Shown piece after piece: positions 34,989 to 44,728 of a DNA stretch of 60,847 nt. The translations under genes and the position numbers were made by a program. The stretch is from an uncultured Lachnospiraceae bacterium (GTDB lineage: Bacteria; Bacillota; Clostridia; Lachnospirales; Lachnospiraceae): assembly GCA_902777355.1 (NCBI GenBank), contig CACYTU010000032.1, positions 1 to 60,847 on the forward strand, in the 5' to 3' direction. Below the pieces are notes generated by a model. It searched no databases. It was not told the DNA's origin and was given only the letters and a program-made list of their open reading frames with translations. Positions within the stretch are counted from its first letter, which is position 1, and every line of letters starts with the position of its first letter.

Positions 34989-35666
34989 ATGGAAGAATAC
35001 AAAAAAGAGTTTATTGAGTTTATGGTAGACGCGCATGTGCTGAAATTCGGTGAGTTTACGCTTAAAAGCGGACGCAAATCTCCGTTTTTCATGAATGCGG
35101 GAGCCTATAAGAGCGGCTCCCAGCTGATCAAGCTTGGCGAGTTTTACGCGAGGGCTATCCATGATAATTACGGACTTGATTTCGATGTTCTCTTCGGACC
35201 CGCCTACAAGGGAATCCCCCTCGCTGTCGCTACGGTCATGGGAATCAGCAGGCTTTACGGCCGCGACATCCGCTACTGCGCAAACCGCAAGGAGATCAAG
35301 GATCACGGCGATAAGGGAATCCTGCTGGGATCCAAGATCCGTGAGGATGACCGCGTGATGATCATCGAAGACGTCACCACATCCGGTGCTTCCATCGCAG
35401 AGACTGTTCCGATCATCAAAGCCCAGGCGGACTGCGATATCGTTGGTCTGATGGTATCCGTTGACCGCATGGAAGTCGGACAGGAAGGCACCATCAGCGC
35501 TCTTCAGGAGATCAAGCAGAAATACGGATTCCCGACACACGCGATCGTTTCGATGAAAGAGGTAACCGAGTATCTGTACAACAGACAGATCGACGGCAAG
35601 GTTATCATCAATGACAAGATCAAGAAATCCATGGATGCCTATTACGCGGAATACGGTGTAAAATAA
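34989..35666 (+). CDS. pyrE: Orotate phosphoribosyltransferase
   Basis: A 225-residue type I PRTase that joins orotate and PRPP to give OMP. The PRPP-binding motif is VMIIEDVTTSGAS, and the family N-terminus is visible as FTLKSGRKSPFFMN. The flexible catalytic loop is around YCANRKEIKDHGDKG. It forms the last two steps with pyrF. Strong AGGAGG before the ATG and a strong terminator after the stop. Confidence 0.96.
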   Translation: MEEYKKEFIEFMVDAHVLKFGEFTLKSGRKSPFFMNAGAYKSGSQLIKLGEFYARAIHDNYGLDFDVLFGPAYKGIPLAVATVMGISRLYGRDIRYCANRKEIKDHGDKGILLGSKIREDDRVMIIEDVTTSGASIAETVPIIKAQADCDIVGLMVSVDRMEVGQEGTISALQEIKQKYGFPTHAIVSMKEVTEYLYNRQIDGKVIINDKIKKSMDAYYAEYGVK

Positions 35667-35678
35667 AAATGATCCGGC

Positions 35679-35712
35679 CGTCCGGCTGCTGCGAAGGCAG
35701 CCGGACGTTTTT
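35679..35712 (+). terminator. Rho-independent terminator after pyrE
   Basis: A perfect 11-bp stem CGTCCGGCTGC/GCAGCCGGACG is followed by TTTTTC. Confidence 0.92.
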
Positions 35713-35751
35713 CTATTGTTCGAGAGTTTTATCATGAATATACAGTGAGCA

Positions 35752-35815
35752 AGCGGCCGCAAAGACGGATATGCCCGCATATCCGTTCATGCGGACATTT
35801 GCGGGCGCTTTTTTC
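35752..35815 (+). repeat. Dispersed palindromic repeat, family D, with terminal T-tract
   Basis: An outer stem GCGGCCGCAAA / TTTGCGGGCGC encloses GGATATGCCCGCATATCC, a near-perfect inner hairpin, and ends in TTTTTT. It matches the minus-strand element at 23884-23937. It may serve as a second terminator after pyrE. Confidence 0.65.
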
Positions 35816-35906
35816 GCTCCTTTAATCTTACATGTTTTGCTGGTGATCGCCCAATGCCGCCAGTATAATTTAAAGGTTGTTTGGGACATGATTTGAGGGA
35901 AATTGA

Positions 35907-38300
35907 ATGAACTTTCTGATCGATGAGGGAAATGGCGCCCTCTTAACCGATGATACGCTGGCGGGAGAACGCTTCCGCCTGGCTATGGAGAGAATCCGCG
36001 AGATGGTAACAGAAGAGGAGACTGATCCGGCCTACGTCCCGTATTTCAGGGACGCAGCCGGATGGGTCCTGCTTCTTCTGGAACACAGAAGGATGCTGGA
36101 GGACGGCACTTTCGAGACAATGCCGCTGGAAAAACTGGCAGCTGCCAACCGCGCTCTTTACAAGGATATACTGCCTGAATACTACGACAGGAGCTGGGCC
36201 AATCCGGTCTATGCAGTAAGTGTCTTCGGAGAGGAAAACGGAAGAACCCTGTCCGCGCTTTTCTACGAACTGCGCTGCATGATCTCCCAGATTTACGAGG
36301 GAGACGCCGAGCGCTTTCTGATCAGGATGGAACTGCTTCTGGAAATCTACTGTGCCTTTACGGCCTGTTACGAGGAATACAAGAGGGATAAGGCGGACCA
36401 GAGAGCACAGGCTGAACAGAAATCTTTTGCGGACATTAAAGAAAAGAACCTTAAGAAGGGCTTTTTCGGTGACACTAAAGAAAAGAACCTTCAGAATAGC
36501 TGCTTCGGTGACACTAAAGAAAAGAACCTTCAGATGGGCTGCTTTAGTGAAACCACAGAGACAGCGAAAGAAAACTCAGCTGATGAAGCCGTGACCAGCC
36601 TCGAGGATCCGGTACAGAATACGGAAAAGAGTCCTGTACCTCCCGCGGAAAGCATCAGGGGCAAAATCAGCCGGTTTCTGGAAGATTACGCGGAGGAGGA
36701 GACACTTGTGCGTGTCCGGAGAAGTCTGGTCGGCGGAAGTATTTCCGAGAAAATCGTTTCGGACTATGACAGGGGAGGCAGGAGAAGTCTGTACAGATAC
36801 GGGGCATTTGTCTCGGAAAATGAGACAGATGTCTTTGATTACATAGAAAGCCTGGACGAAGAGCTTGCAGCAAAGATGGCGGACACATGGACCGAGGGTT
36901 TCCGCATTGGATTTGAAGTGACCGGAAAAGATCTGTCTATCCGCAGGCGGTGCAGTATCCTCAGCCACCTGGGCTTTGAGCGCATCACCAGACGGGCTGT
37001 CAAAAATCTGGAAGCGATCGGGCTGCAGGCTGTCATACCGGGCATGGAAGCCGATCTGTTCACACAGCATCTGGGAAGGGGTGGAGGTTCGGTCTCAACG
37101 ACTTCTCCCAATCCTCAGTACGCTTATGACCACAGGGAGGATCTGGCCCTCTTCTTCAACGATGTCCTGCGCGGAAGACGCATTAAAGCTCTGCAGGATG
37201 CCTATAAAGAACTGGAGGCTGAGACAGTCCTCTATGCCGGCCCCCTTGTCCTGGAGACCTTCGGAGAGGTACCTTTTTCCCCGGAAATGCACGCTGAATG
37301 CCCGCGGTTTACCAGGTCTCAGCAGGGAAAAATTTCCCGCTTCCGCCGACAGGCGGATCTGCTCTATGACAAAGCTGTCATCGGGAAAGAGAGGAGTTTT
37401 ACCATAATCTCCTTCCCCGTGCCGGAGATAGTACGGGGCTATGCGGACGGCAGCCTGAAGGCTTCCTTTGATGAGATCTTCCGCGCCGTGATCAGGATCA
37501 ACACCCTTGATTACATGACCTACCGAAATGTGCAGGCGCAGATCATCTCGACTCTGGACACCGCGCAGTATATCCACGTCCTGGGGACAGGCGGCAACCG
37601 GACAGACCTGACTGTACGCCTGCAGACACCGCAGGATCCCGCCCGACAGACAATCTTCGAAAACTGCGTCGCGGACGTAAATATTCCAGTCGGGGAGGTT
37701 TTCACAACCCCCGAACTGTCCGGTACCAGGGGCCTTCTGCACGTGACCCGGGTCTATCTGCAGGGTCTTTTATTCCGGGATCTGGAGATCCGCTTCGAGG
37801 ACGGACGCGTCGTTGACTACCGCTGCGGAGGATTTCCAACTGAGAAGGAAGGACGTGCCTATATAGAGGAAAATATCCTGTTCCATCACGACACACTTCC
37901 CATGGGAGAGTGTGCCATCGGCACCAATACTACAGCCTGTGCCGAGGCGGTGCGCCTGGGAATCCTGGAACGTCTCCCCATTCTGATCGCGGAGAAGACA
38001 GGACCCCATTTCGCAGTCGGTGATACCTGCTATTCACATGAAGAGGAGAACCGGGTCTTTAACCCGGATGGAAAGGAAATATTCGCCAAGGAGAATGAGT
38101 ACTCCCGCATGCGGGATACCGACCCGGAAAAAGCATATTTCGGATGCCACACGGACATAACGATTCCCTACGAAGAAGTGGGTCTGCTGGAGGCGGTCCG
38201 GGCCGACGGCTCTCGCGTCCCTGTGATCAGAGACGGTCTGTTCGTACTTCCAGGTACAGGGATGCTGAATGATCCTCTCTTGTCCGCCGGCTTACAGTAA
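35907..38300 (+). CDS. M29-type aminopeptidase-like protein with a repeat insert
   Basis: A 797-residue soluble protein. The C-terminal 370 residues carry marks of M29 metallo-aminopeptidases: GTGGNRTDLTVRLQ, VNIPVGEVFTTPE, LGECAIGTN-like (MGECAIGTNTT), EKTGPHFAVGD and the ligand region CHTDITIPYEE. The metal ligands are expected in these Glu/His/Asp positions. The N-terminal half is a helical domain of the Lachnospiraceae form. Around residues 175-215 three copies of a 13-residue repeat (GDTKEKNLQNSCF type, 39 bp each) are inserted in a linker. It likely releases N-terminal residues from peptides. It stands alone between pyrE and purE. Confidence 0.8.
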   Translation: MNFLIDEGNGALLTDDTLAGERFRLAMERIREMVTEEETDPAYVPYFRDAAGWVLLLLEHRRMLEDGTFETMPLEKLAAANRALYKDILPEYYDRSWANPVYAVSVFGEENGRTLSALFYELRCMISQIYEGDAERFLIRMELLLEIYCAFTACYEEYKRDKADQRAQAEQKSFADIKEKNLKKGFFGDTKEKNLQNSCFGDTKEKNLQMGCFSETTETAKENSADEAVTSLEDPVQNTEKSPVPPAESIRGKISRFLEDYAEEETLVRVRRSLVGGSISEKIVSDYDRGGRRSLYRYGAFVSENETDVFDYIESLDEELAAKMADTWTEGFRIGFEVTGKDLSIRRRCSILSHLGFERITRRAVKNLEAIGLQAVIPGMEADLFTQHLGRGGGSVSTTSPNPQYAYDHREDLALFFNDVLRGRRIKALQDAYKELEAETVLYAGPLVLETFGEVPFSPEMHAECPRFTRSQQGKISRFRRQADLLYDKAVIGKERSFTIISFPVPEIVRGYADGSLKASFDEIFRAVIRINTLDYMTYRNVQAQIISTLDTAQYIHVLGTGGNRTDLTVRLQTPQDPARQTIFENCVADVNIPVGEVFTTPELSGTRGLLHVTRVYLQGLLFRDLEIRFEDGRVVDYRCGGFPTEKEGRAYIEENILFHHDTLPMGECAIGTNTTACAEAVRLGILERLPILIAEKTGPHFAVGDTCYSHEEENRVFNPDGKEIFAKENEYSRMRDTDPEKAYFGCHTDITIPYEEVGLLEAVRADGSRVPVIRDGLFVLPGTGMLNDPLLSAGLQ
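36430..36550 (+). repeat. 39-bp in-frame repeat in the aminopeptidase gene
   Basis: Three copies code for DIKEKNLKKGFFG, DTKEKNLQNSCFG and DTKEKNLQMGCFS. The frame is kept. It lies in a polar linker between the helical and catalytic domains. Confidence 0.85.
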
Positions 38301-38409
38301 AGCTTCCCCAATAGGTTATGCTTGCGCTGAGGTATTTTTTTTATTACACTTGTGAAGAGAATCCATATTTTTAAGACAGTATCTTGTTACAGAAAGGCTA
38401 GGTATAAAA

Positions 38410-38910
38410 ATGGCACTGGTAGGAATAGTCATGGGCAGTGATTCTGATATGCCCGTTATGAAAAAGGCAGCAGAAGTTCTCGATGAGCTTGGGGTGAGCT
38501 ATGACGTCCGGATCATCTCCGCTCACAGGGAACCCGATGTATTCTTCGAATATGCTAAGGGAGCCGAGGCAGCCGGAATGAAAGTCATCATCGCGGGCGC
38601 AGGCATGGCAGCCCATCTGCCCGGTATGTGCGCAGCCCTGTTTCCGCTGCCGGTCATCGGAGTCCCCATGCACACAAGCAGTCTGGGAGGACGCGATTCC
38701 CTCTATTCCATCGTTCAGATGCCCAGCGGTATTCCCGTTGCGACTGTTGCGATCGGCGGAGCCAAGAACGCGGGAATCCTGGCTGCCAAAATGCTGGCCA
38801 TCTCGGATGAGGCTCTGCTCGCAAGACTGAAAGCTTACTCTGAGAAAATGCTGGAAGAGGTCCAGAAAAAGGATGCCAGACTTCAGGAAGTGGGCTGCAT
38901 GAACTATTGA
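38410..38910 (+). CDS. purE: N5-carboxyaminoimidazole ribonucleotide mutase
   Basis: A 166-residue class I PurE that rearranges N5-CAIR to CAIR in purine synthesis. Motifs are [12 protein letters not shown] at the phosphate site, SAHREPD with the catalytic His, and [10 protein letters not shown], then [11 protein letters not shown]. Length is normal. No purC, purF or purH follows; purM starts 261 bp later. Confidence 0.96.
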   Translation: MALVGIVMGSDSDMPVMKKAAEVLDELGVSYDVRIISAHREPDVFFEYAKGAEAAGMKVIIAGAGMAAHLPGMCAALFPLPVIGVPMHTSSLGGRDSLYSIVQMPSGIPVATVAIGGAKNAGILAAKMLAISDEALLARLKAYSEKMLEEVQKKDARLQEVGCMNY

Positions 38911-39171
38911 TCTGATGTTCTGGCAGTTTTCCGGCGGCCCTGTTACAAAAACAGAGGACAGCCGGTGTGATAGCTGATATATGCCGGAATGGTCTGAAAA
39001 ACTTTGCTTTATTCAGATCATGCCTGTTTTTCATTACTGTTTTTCATTACTGTTTTCCCTGCAGATACAACTTTGCACATGAATTTAAAGGGGTAACAAT
39101 ATCGTTTTCCCTGCAGGTTCAAATAATTCACAACTACGTAACAGGGATAAATGATTCTTTAAACGGAGGTT

Positions 39172-40212
39172 ATGACCACAATTATGATGGATTATAAGAG
39201 TGCCGGCGTCGACATCGAGGCCGGATACCGCAGTGTAGAACTTATGAAAGCCTATGTCGCAAAGACTATGCGCCCGGAGGTCATGGGCGGTCTGGGCGGC
39301 TTTTCAGGCGCTTTCTCTCTGGCAAAGATCAAGGAAATGGACGAACCTGTTCTGCTGTCCGGTACGGACGGTGTCGGGACCAAACTTAAACTGGCCTTTC
39401 TCATGGACAGGCATGATACCGTGGGCATCGACTGTGTCGCCATGTGCGTCAACGATGTGGCCTGCGCGGGCGGCGAGCCTCTCTTTTTCCTGGATTATAT
39501 CGCCTGCGGCAAGAACTATCCCGAGAAGATCGCTCAGATCGTCAAGGGCGTGTGCGACGGCTGCGAGCAGGCGGGCGCTGCCCTGATCGGCGGAGAGACG
39601 GCCGAGATGCCCGGTTTCTATCCGGTGGATGAGTACGATCTGGCCGGCTTCGCTGTGGGAGCCGCTGACAAAAAGAACCTGATCACCGGAGAGAATATCT
39701 GCGCGGGTGACGTCCTGGTTGGAATCACTTCCTCCGGTGTCCACAGCAATGGTTTCTCTCTTGTCCGCAAGGTCTTTGATGTCAATGAAGAGAATCTCAG
39801 GGAATTTATCCCTGAGCTTGGCGAGACTCTTGGTGACGCCCTGCTTCGTCCGACGAAGATCTATGTCCGCGCCCTCAAGAGCGTCCGCGAAGCGGGCGTT
39901 ACCATCAAGGGGTGCAGCCACGTCACAGGCGGCGGTTTCTATGAAAATATTCCCAGAATGCTTCCCGAAGGCGTCAGGGCATGTGTCAAAAAGGACAGCT
40001 ACGATGTCCCCGCGATCTTCCATCTCCTGCAGAAGAGGGGAGGCATCGATGAGCATATGATGTACAACACCTTCAACATGGGCATCGGCATGGTCCTTGC
40101 CCTGGATCCCGCCGACGCGGACAAAGCTGTCCGGGCTCTCGAGACGGCGGGGGAAAAGGCCTTTGTGATAGGCAGTATAGCAGCCGGCGAAAAAGGAGTG
40201 GATGTATGCTGA
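39172..40212 (+). CDS. purM: Phosphoribosylformylglycinamidine cyclo-ligase (AIR synthetase)
   Basis: A 346-residue PurM/ThiL-fold enzyme that closes the imidazole ring using ATP. Family marks are [13 protein letters not shown] at the start, [12 protein letters not shown], the metal/ATP motif [11 protein letters not shown], and [12 protein letters not shown]. The ATG at 39172 follows CGGAGG closely; the ATG at 39187 would give the most typical N-terminus. The stop overlaps purN by seven bases, so the genes are coupled. Confidence 0.96.
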   Translation: MTTIMMDYKSAGVDIEAGYRSVELMKAYVAKTMRPEVMGGLGGFSGAFSLAKIKEMDEPVLLSGTDGVGTKLKLAFLMDRHDTVGIDCVAMCVNDVACAGGEPLFFLDYIACGKNYPEKIAQIVKGVCDGCEQAGAALIGGETAEMPGFYPVDEYDLAGFAVGAADKKNLITGENICAGDVLVGITSSGVHSNGFSLVRKVFDVNEENLREFIPELGETLGDALLRPTKIYVRALKSVREAGVTIKGCSHVTGGGFYENIPRMLPEGVRACVKKDSYDVPAIFHLLQKRGGIDEHMMYNTFNMGIGMVLALDPADADKAVRALETAGEKAFVIGSIAAGEKGVDVC

Positions 40213-40829
40213 GAGTGACAGTGTGTGTTTCCGGCGGCGGCACGAACCTTCAGGCCATCATCGACCGCATCGCCGACGGCACCATCAAAAATACGCAGAT
40301 TGTACAGGTGATCAGCAACAACGCGGGTGCCTTTGCTCTTGAGCGCGCGGCCAAAGCGGGAATTCCCGCCTGCTGTGTCTCCCCTAAAGATTATCCGGAC
40401 AGAGAGGCTTTCAACGACGCCCTGCTGGACAAGATCAATGAGGCTGCCCCCGACCTGATCGTCCTGGCCGGCTTCATGGTCGCTGTCCCCCGCAAAATCT
40501 GCCAGGCTTATGCCGGCAGGATCATCAATATACATCCCGCCCTGATCCCCTCCTTCTGCGGGAAGGGACACTACGGCCTCCATGTGCACGAAAAGGCGCT
40601 GGAGCGCGGAGTCAAAGTAACGGGCGCCACGGTTCACTTTGTGGATGAGAACCTGGATACCGGTCCTATCATCCTTCAGAAGGCTGTGGACATCAAAGAG
40701 GACGATACTCCCCAGACTCTTCAGAGACGCGTCATGGAAGAGGCGGAGTGGGTCATTCTGCCAAAGGCGATCGACCTGATCGCGGCAGGCAGAGTGCAGA
40801 TCGAAGGCCGCAGAACAAGGATTCTGTGA
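40206..40829 (+). CDS. purN: Phosphoribosylglycinamide formyltransferase
   Basis: A 207-residue folate-dependent GAR transformylase. Key parts are [13 protein letters not shown] at the phosphate site, [10 protein letters not shown] with the catalytic His, and the conserved Asp in [12 protein letters not shown]. It acts after PurD and before the amidotransferase step. Overlaps purM and is 73 bp from purD. Confidence 0.96.
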   Translation: MLRVTVCVSGGGTNLQAIIDRIADGTIKNTQIVQVISNNAGAFALERAAKAGIPACCVSPKDYPDREAFNDALLDKINEAAPDLIVLAGFMVAVPRKICQAYAGRIINIHPALIPSFCGKGHYGLHVHEKALERGVKVTGATVHFVDENLDTGPIILQKAVDIKEDDTPQTLQRRVMEEAEWVILPKAIDLIAAGRVQIEGRRTRIL

Positions 40830-40902
40830 TTCGTTTTTGATTTGGAACGCAGGATTTACTGCGGACACCCGCAGGCGGGAATTCATAAAGGAGGATATGA
40901 TT

Positions 40903-42198
40903 TTGGCAGAGAAAAAAATGGATATGAAAGTCCTGCTGGTCGGAGGCGGCGGCAGGGAGCACGCGATCGCTGACGCGATCCTTCGAAGCCCGCGGGTGGC
41001 TAAGCTGTACTGCGCGCCCGGCAATGCCGGTATAGCCAGGATCGCGGAGTGTGTCCCGATCGGCACCATGGATTTCGCCGCTCTGACGGCTTTCGCGAAA
41101 GAAAAAGAGATCGATCTTACGGTCTGCAGCATGGATGACCCTCTCTGCGCCGGAATCGTTGACGCGTTCGAGGCACAGGGCCTTCGCATCTTCGGAACGC
41201 CTGCCAACGCCGCGGTCATCGAGGGCAGTAAGGCATTTTCCAAAGACCTCATGAAAAAATACGGCATTCCCACGGCTGCCTACGAGACCTTTGACGATCC
41301 TGAAAAGGCACTGGCATATCTTGAGACAGCCAGACTTCCCATTGTACTTAAGGCTTCCGGTCTTGCCCTGGGCAAAGGCGTCCTGATCTGTCAGGATCTG
41401 GCCTCGGCTAAAGACGGAATCCGTGAACTCATGATGGACAAGAAGTTCGGCGATGCCGGCAGCAAGGTCGTCATTGAAGAATTCATGACAGGGCGTGAAG
41501 TATCGGTGCTGGCATTCGTGGACGGAAGCCATTATAAGCTCATGACCTCTTCCCAGGACCATAAACGTCAGGGAGACGGGGACACCGGTCTCAACACCGG
41601 AGGAATGGGGACTTTTTCACCCAGTCCCTTCTATACGCCCGAGATCGATGCCTGGTGCCGCGAGCATATTTATGACAAGACCGTAGCGGCCATGGCTGCC
41701 GAGGGACGCCCCTTCCGCGGTGTGCTCTATTTCGGCCTGATGATGACTCCCGACGGCCCCCGTGTCCTCGAGTACAACACCCGTTTCGGCGATCCCGAGA
41801 CACAGGTCGTACTTCCCCGTATGAAGACCGATATCATCGATGTGATGGAGGCCTGCATCGACGGAACCCTGGATCAGATCGACCTGGAATTCGCCGACAA
41901 TGCCGCCGTCTGTGTGGTCATCGCTTCCGGAGGATATCCCGAGTCCTATGAAAAGGGCAAGGTGATCACCGGCCTTGAAAAATTTGACGGTCAGACTGCC
42001 TATAAATGCTATCACGCAGGCACAAAATTCGATGAAGACGGCAGGACTGTGACCAGCGGAGGCCGCGTCCTTGGTGTCGTCGCCATCGGGAGCACTTTGA
42101 AAGAGGCGCGCTCCAATGCGTATGAAGCAGTCAAATGGGTACACTTTGACAAGATGTACATGAGAAGTGATATAGGGAAAGCCATAGACGCAGTCTGA
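40903..42198 (+). CDS. purD: Phosphoribosylamine-glycine ligase
   Basis: A 431-residue ATP-grasp enzyme that joins phosphoribosylamine and glycine. Marks are KVLLVGGGGREHA, GKGVLIC, GDGDTGLNTGGMGTFSP, and EYNTRFGDPETQ at the magnesium site. The open frame begins at 40837, but a TTG at 40903 with AAAGGAGG exactly 8 bp upstream gives MAEKKMDMKVLL, so I place the start there. Last of the purE-purM-purN-purD set. Confidence 0.95.
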   Translation: MAEKKMDMKVLLVGGGGREHAIADAILRSPRVAKLYCAPGNAGIARIAECVPIGTMDFAALTAFAKEKEIDLTVCSMDDPLCAGIVDAFEAQGLRIFGTPANAAVIEGSKAFSKDLMKKYGIPTAAYETFDDPEKALAYLETARLPIVLKASGLALGKGVLICQDLASAKDGIRELMMDKKFGDAGSKVVIEEFMTGREVSVLAFVDGSHYKLMTSSQDHKRQGDGDTGLNTGGMGTFSPSPFYTPEIDAWCREHIYDKTVAAMAAEGRPFRGVLYFGLMMTPDGPRVLEYNTRFGDPETQVVLPRMKTDIIDVMEACIDGTLDQIDLEFADNAAVCVVIASGGYPESYEKGKVITGLEKFDGQTAYKCYHAGTKFDEDGRTVTSGGRVLGVVAIGSTLKEARSNAYEAVKWVHFDKMYMRSDIGKAIDAV

Positions 42199-42208
42199 TA
42201 AAAAGTGG

Positions 42209-42295
42209 TATAATCTGGAATAGTATGATGACGGAGGCAAAAAGCTGCTAAAGGCCCAGAGCCTGATCCGGGCTTTTGACTTTCACATCATACTA
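42209..42295 (+). other. Unidentified structured element after purD
   Basis: The arms TAGTATGATG (42221-42230) and CATCATACTA (42286-42295) are perfect complements around 55 nt with an inner GCCC/GGGC hairpin and TTTT. A TATAAT lies 6 bp before the left arm, so it could be a small RNA with its own promoter, or a complex terminator. No known riboswitch was recognised. Confidence 0.45.
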
Positions 42296-42421
42296 TTGAA
42301 TTCCCGGTATCAGTATGTAATTAAATTTTTTGATGCTGTTAAAACAGTTTTTTGCCAGGATCAATAATGTTTTGATCCGGCAGGAATGCGTATTTTACTG
42401 AATTCAAAAATAAGGGATATT

Positions 42422-42481
42422 GACATCAGTAAAAATGACATCAGTAAAAAAGACATCAGTAAAAAAGACATCAGTAAAAAT
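42422..42481. repeat. 15-bp tandem repeat, exactly four copies
   Basis: Four 15-bp units GACATCAGTAAAAAw lie in a 425-bp gap between purD and the SH3 gene. Besides the element after purD, the gap shows no gene. Confidence 0.95.
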
Positions 42482-42623
42482 GTTTTGAGACAGTAATTAA
42501 TCTTTTAATTGTGATTGACTATCGGATCAGACTTGTAACTGTTCAGATCAGCGAAGCGCTCATGGCGCGCCGGACGCGGCAGTCTCTTGTGTATGCCGCT
42601 GTGGTTCCGGTATGGAGGAGATA

Positions 42624-44474
42624 ATGAAGAACATAAAAGAGGGACGCAGGGGTGTAAGAGGGCTCAGGACGTTTGCGGCCGCACTGCTCGCGGCACTCAT
42701 TCTGGCGATGCCTGTCGCCGCTGCCACGATTACAGCCGACGATGTCGTGATCCGCAATTCACCTGAAGATAAAGGTCAGGAGAACAGCATAGGGGCTTTG
42801 CATACAGGAGATAAAGTCACAGTTCTTGAGAGTGCTACGGATAAAACCGGAATTCAGTGGTATCTGGTTGAACTTCCCAATAAGAACAGGGGTTATGTCA
42901 AGGCTCAATGGGTCAGTGATGCAGAAACTGTTCCCGAAAACTCACAGCAGGAGCCTCAGCAGGAGGACGCACAGCAGGAGGACTCTCAGCAGGAAGATGC
43001 TCAGTCTGAAGATGCTCAGCAGGAAGATGCTCAGCAGGAAACGGTCGAGGATACTGCCGCTGATGAGGGACAGGAAGCTTCTGATGCCATAGATGATTTT
43101 CTTCCGGAAGATACAAATGAATCCGATGAAAAAGAAAAATCGGATGAGGCCGGAAAGAAAGAATCTTCTGACGGCAAGGATAAGGAAGGCGATAATGTCT
43201 CCGACTCTCAGGATTCCCCTGAGAAGACGGGCGGAGATTCCTATAATCCTTTCACTGATCCCGAGGCTCACTACAGCATGCATTTCTACACGGAAAACGA
43301 CGGGACAGGTGAGTGGTATATCTATAACTACGACACTGATTCAAGAATCAGGATCGGGGATCTGGAAGAACTGAATGATGCCAGGACTGCAGCCGAGAAA
43401 AATGCTTCTTCAGCCAAAATCTGGCGCACCATCGCATGTATTCTCCTGATTCTGCTTATTGTAGTCCTTGCCCTTCTGTATATGATCATCAAGCGCAACA
43501 GCCCTGCTCCCCGCAGAAGAGCCGGGGCAGGTTCCCGCAGACGTTCCCTTGTCGATGATGATGACGACGAGGACGATGAATTCGATGAGTTCGATTATAC
43601 CGGGGACGATGATACGGATTCTGAAGCGGACGAATCGTCTGAGGATGACAGTGAGCCGGATGATGAAGAAGAACCGGCCAAAGAGCCTGATGGCGGATCC
43701 GCCCGCGCTTCCGCAGCAGGCGTCCTTGCAGCGGCCGGACAAAAGCTTCGGGCTGCGGCAGCCTACGAAGAAGAGGATGAAGAAGAATTTGATGAAGACT
43801 CAGACTCAGAGTCCGACTTGGAATCTGACCAGGAAGCCGAAGAGGAAGCTTCTCAGGAAGATGAAGATGATTATGATGATGAGGATGAGTACGAGGAAGA
43901 TGATGAGGAATACGAAGAAGACGAGGATGATGGTGGCAGACCCTCCAGAAGAGGCGGTATCTTCGGTTTCCTGAAAAATATCTTCTCTTCAGACGGTCTG
44001 GATGAAGATGACTATGATGAAGAGGAAGATGAAGAAGACGACGAAGAAATCGACGATGAAGAAGACGACGAGGAATATGATGAGGAATATGATGAGGCAG
44101 AGGGCGAAGACGACGAGGACAGCCTGATCGAGGACGATGAGGACGACGAGGAAGAAGAGGAAGAAGAAAGACCTCCCGTCAGAACCGGCCGCAGAAGCGA
44201 ATCCCGTCCTTCACGCGAACGACGCAGACAGCGCCGTACACCCAATATCACCTTCGACGAAGAGCTGGACTATCCCGAAGACGCAGAGCTCCTGTCATTT
44301 GGCAGAGAGAATGCTGCCGCCACAAATGATAGACCTACAGAGAATCAGTCCTCCCCGGACAGCTCCTCTGATAATGGCCCCGGAAACAATGCTCCTGCAT
44401 CTGATTTCTATGCCGATGATGACGATGATATGGAATATTCTTTCCTGAGCAGTTCTTCCAAACGAGGCAGGTAA
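42624..44474 (+). CDS. SH3-domain, single-pass membrane protein with a very acidic cytoplasmic tail
   Basis: A 616-residue protein. A signal peptide (about 15-35) is followed by an SH3b domain (about 40-98: DDVVIRNSPEDKGQENS..., GYVKAQWVS), a Gln/Glu/Asp repeat region (about 105-160, QQEDAQ units), a transmembrane segment (about 275-297: IACILLILLIVVLALLYMII) and a C-terminal part of over 300 residues dominated by Asp and Glu, with Arg-rich islands. SH3b domains bind cell-wall peptides; the acidic tail would face the cytoplasm and its partner is unknown. I chose ATG 42624 after GGAGGAG; an ATG at 42612 lacks a ribosome site. The tail is coded by near-repetitive GAN triplets. Confidence 0.75.
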   Translation: MKNIKEGRRGVRGLRTFAAALLAALILAMPVAAATITADDVVIRNSPEDKGQENSIGALHTGDKVTVLESATDKTGIQWYLVELPNKNRGYVKAQWVSDAETVPENSQQEPQQEDAQQEDSQQEDAQSEDAQQEDAQQETVEDTAADEGQEASDAIDDFLPEDTNESDEKEKSDEAGKKESSDGKDKEGDNVSDSQDSPEKTGGDSYNPFTDPEAHYSMHFYTENDGTGEWYIYNYDTDSRIRIGDLEELNDARTAAEKNASSAKIWRTIACILLILLIVVLALLYMIIKRNSPAPRRRAGAGSRRRSLVDDDDDEDDEFDEFDYTGDDDTDSEADESSEDDSEPDDEEEPAKEPDGGSARASAAGVLAAAGQKLRAAAAYEEEDEEEFDEDSDSESDLESDQEAEEEASQEDEDDYDDEDEYEEDDEEYEEDEDDGGRPSRRGGIFGFLKNIFSSDGLDEDDYDEEEDEEDDEEIDDEEDDEEYDEEYDEAEGEDDEDSLIEDDEDDEEEEEEERPPVRTGRRSESRPSRERRRQRRTPNITFDEELDYPEDAELLSFGRENAAATNDRPTENQSSPDSSSDNGPGNNAPASDFYADDDDDMEYSFLSSSSKRGR

Positions 44475-44728
44475 GCAGTACCGGTTCCGAGCAGGAACTG
44501 CAGTTCCGGGCACTTGAGCTCTGACATTAAGAGCTCCCTGAAACCAGAGGTTTAAAGATATAATCCAGGCAAACCCCGGGGCTTCAGTCAGGCCTGTACT
44601 TTAACATCTGCACGTTACAGCCTGCTAATAAAAAGTCAAGTGGATATTTAAGATATAATCCACATTGATTTGGGTACAACAAATAAACCCATTGTTGGGC
44701 TGATAACTCCTTTATGGATTTAAACTGC

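Noticed and set aside
38301-38409. Purine riboswitch before purE
   Set aside because: The 109-bp gap shows no three-way junction or the conserved loop words of purine or ZTP riboswitches.
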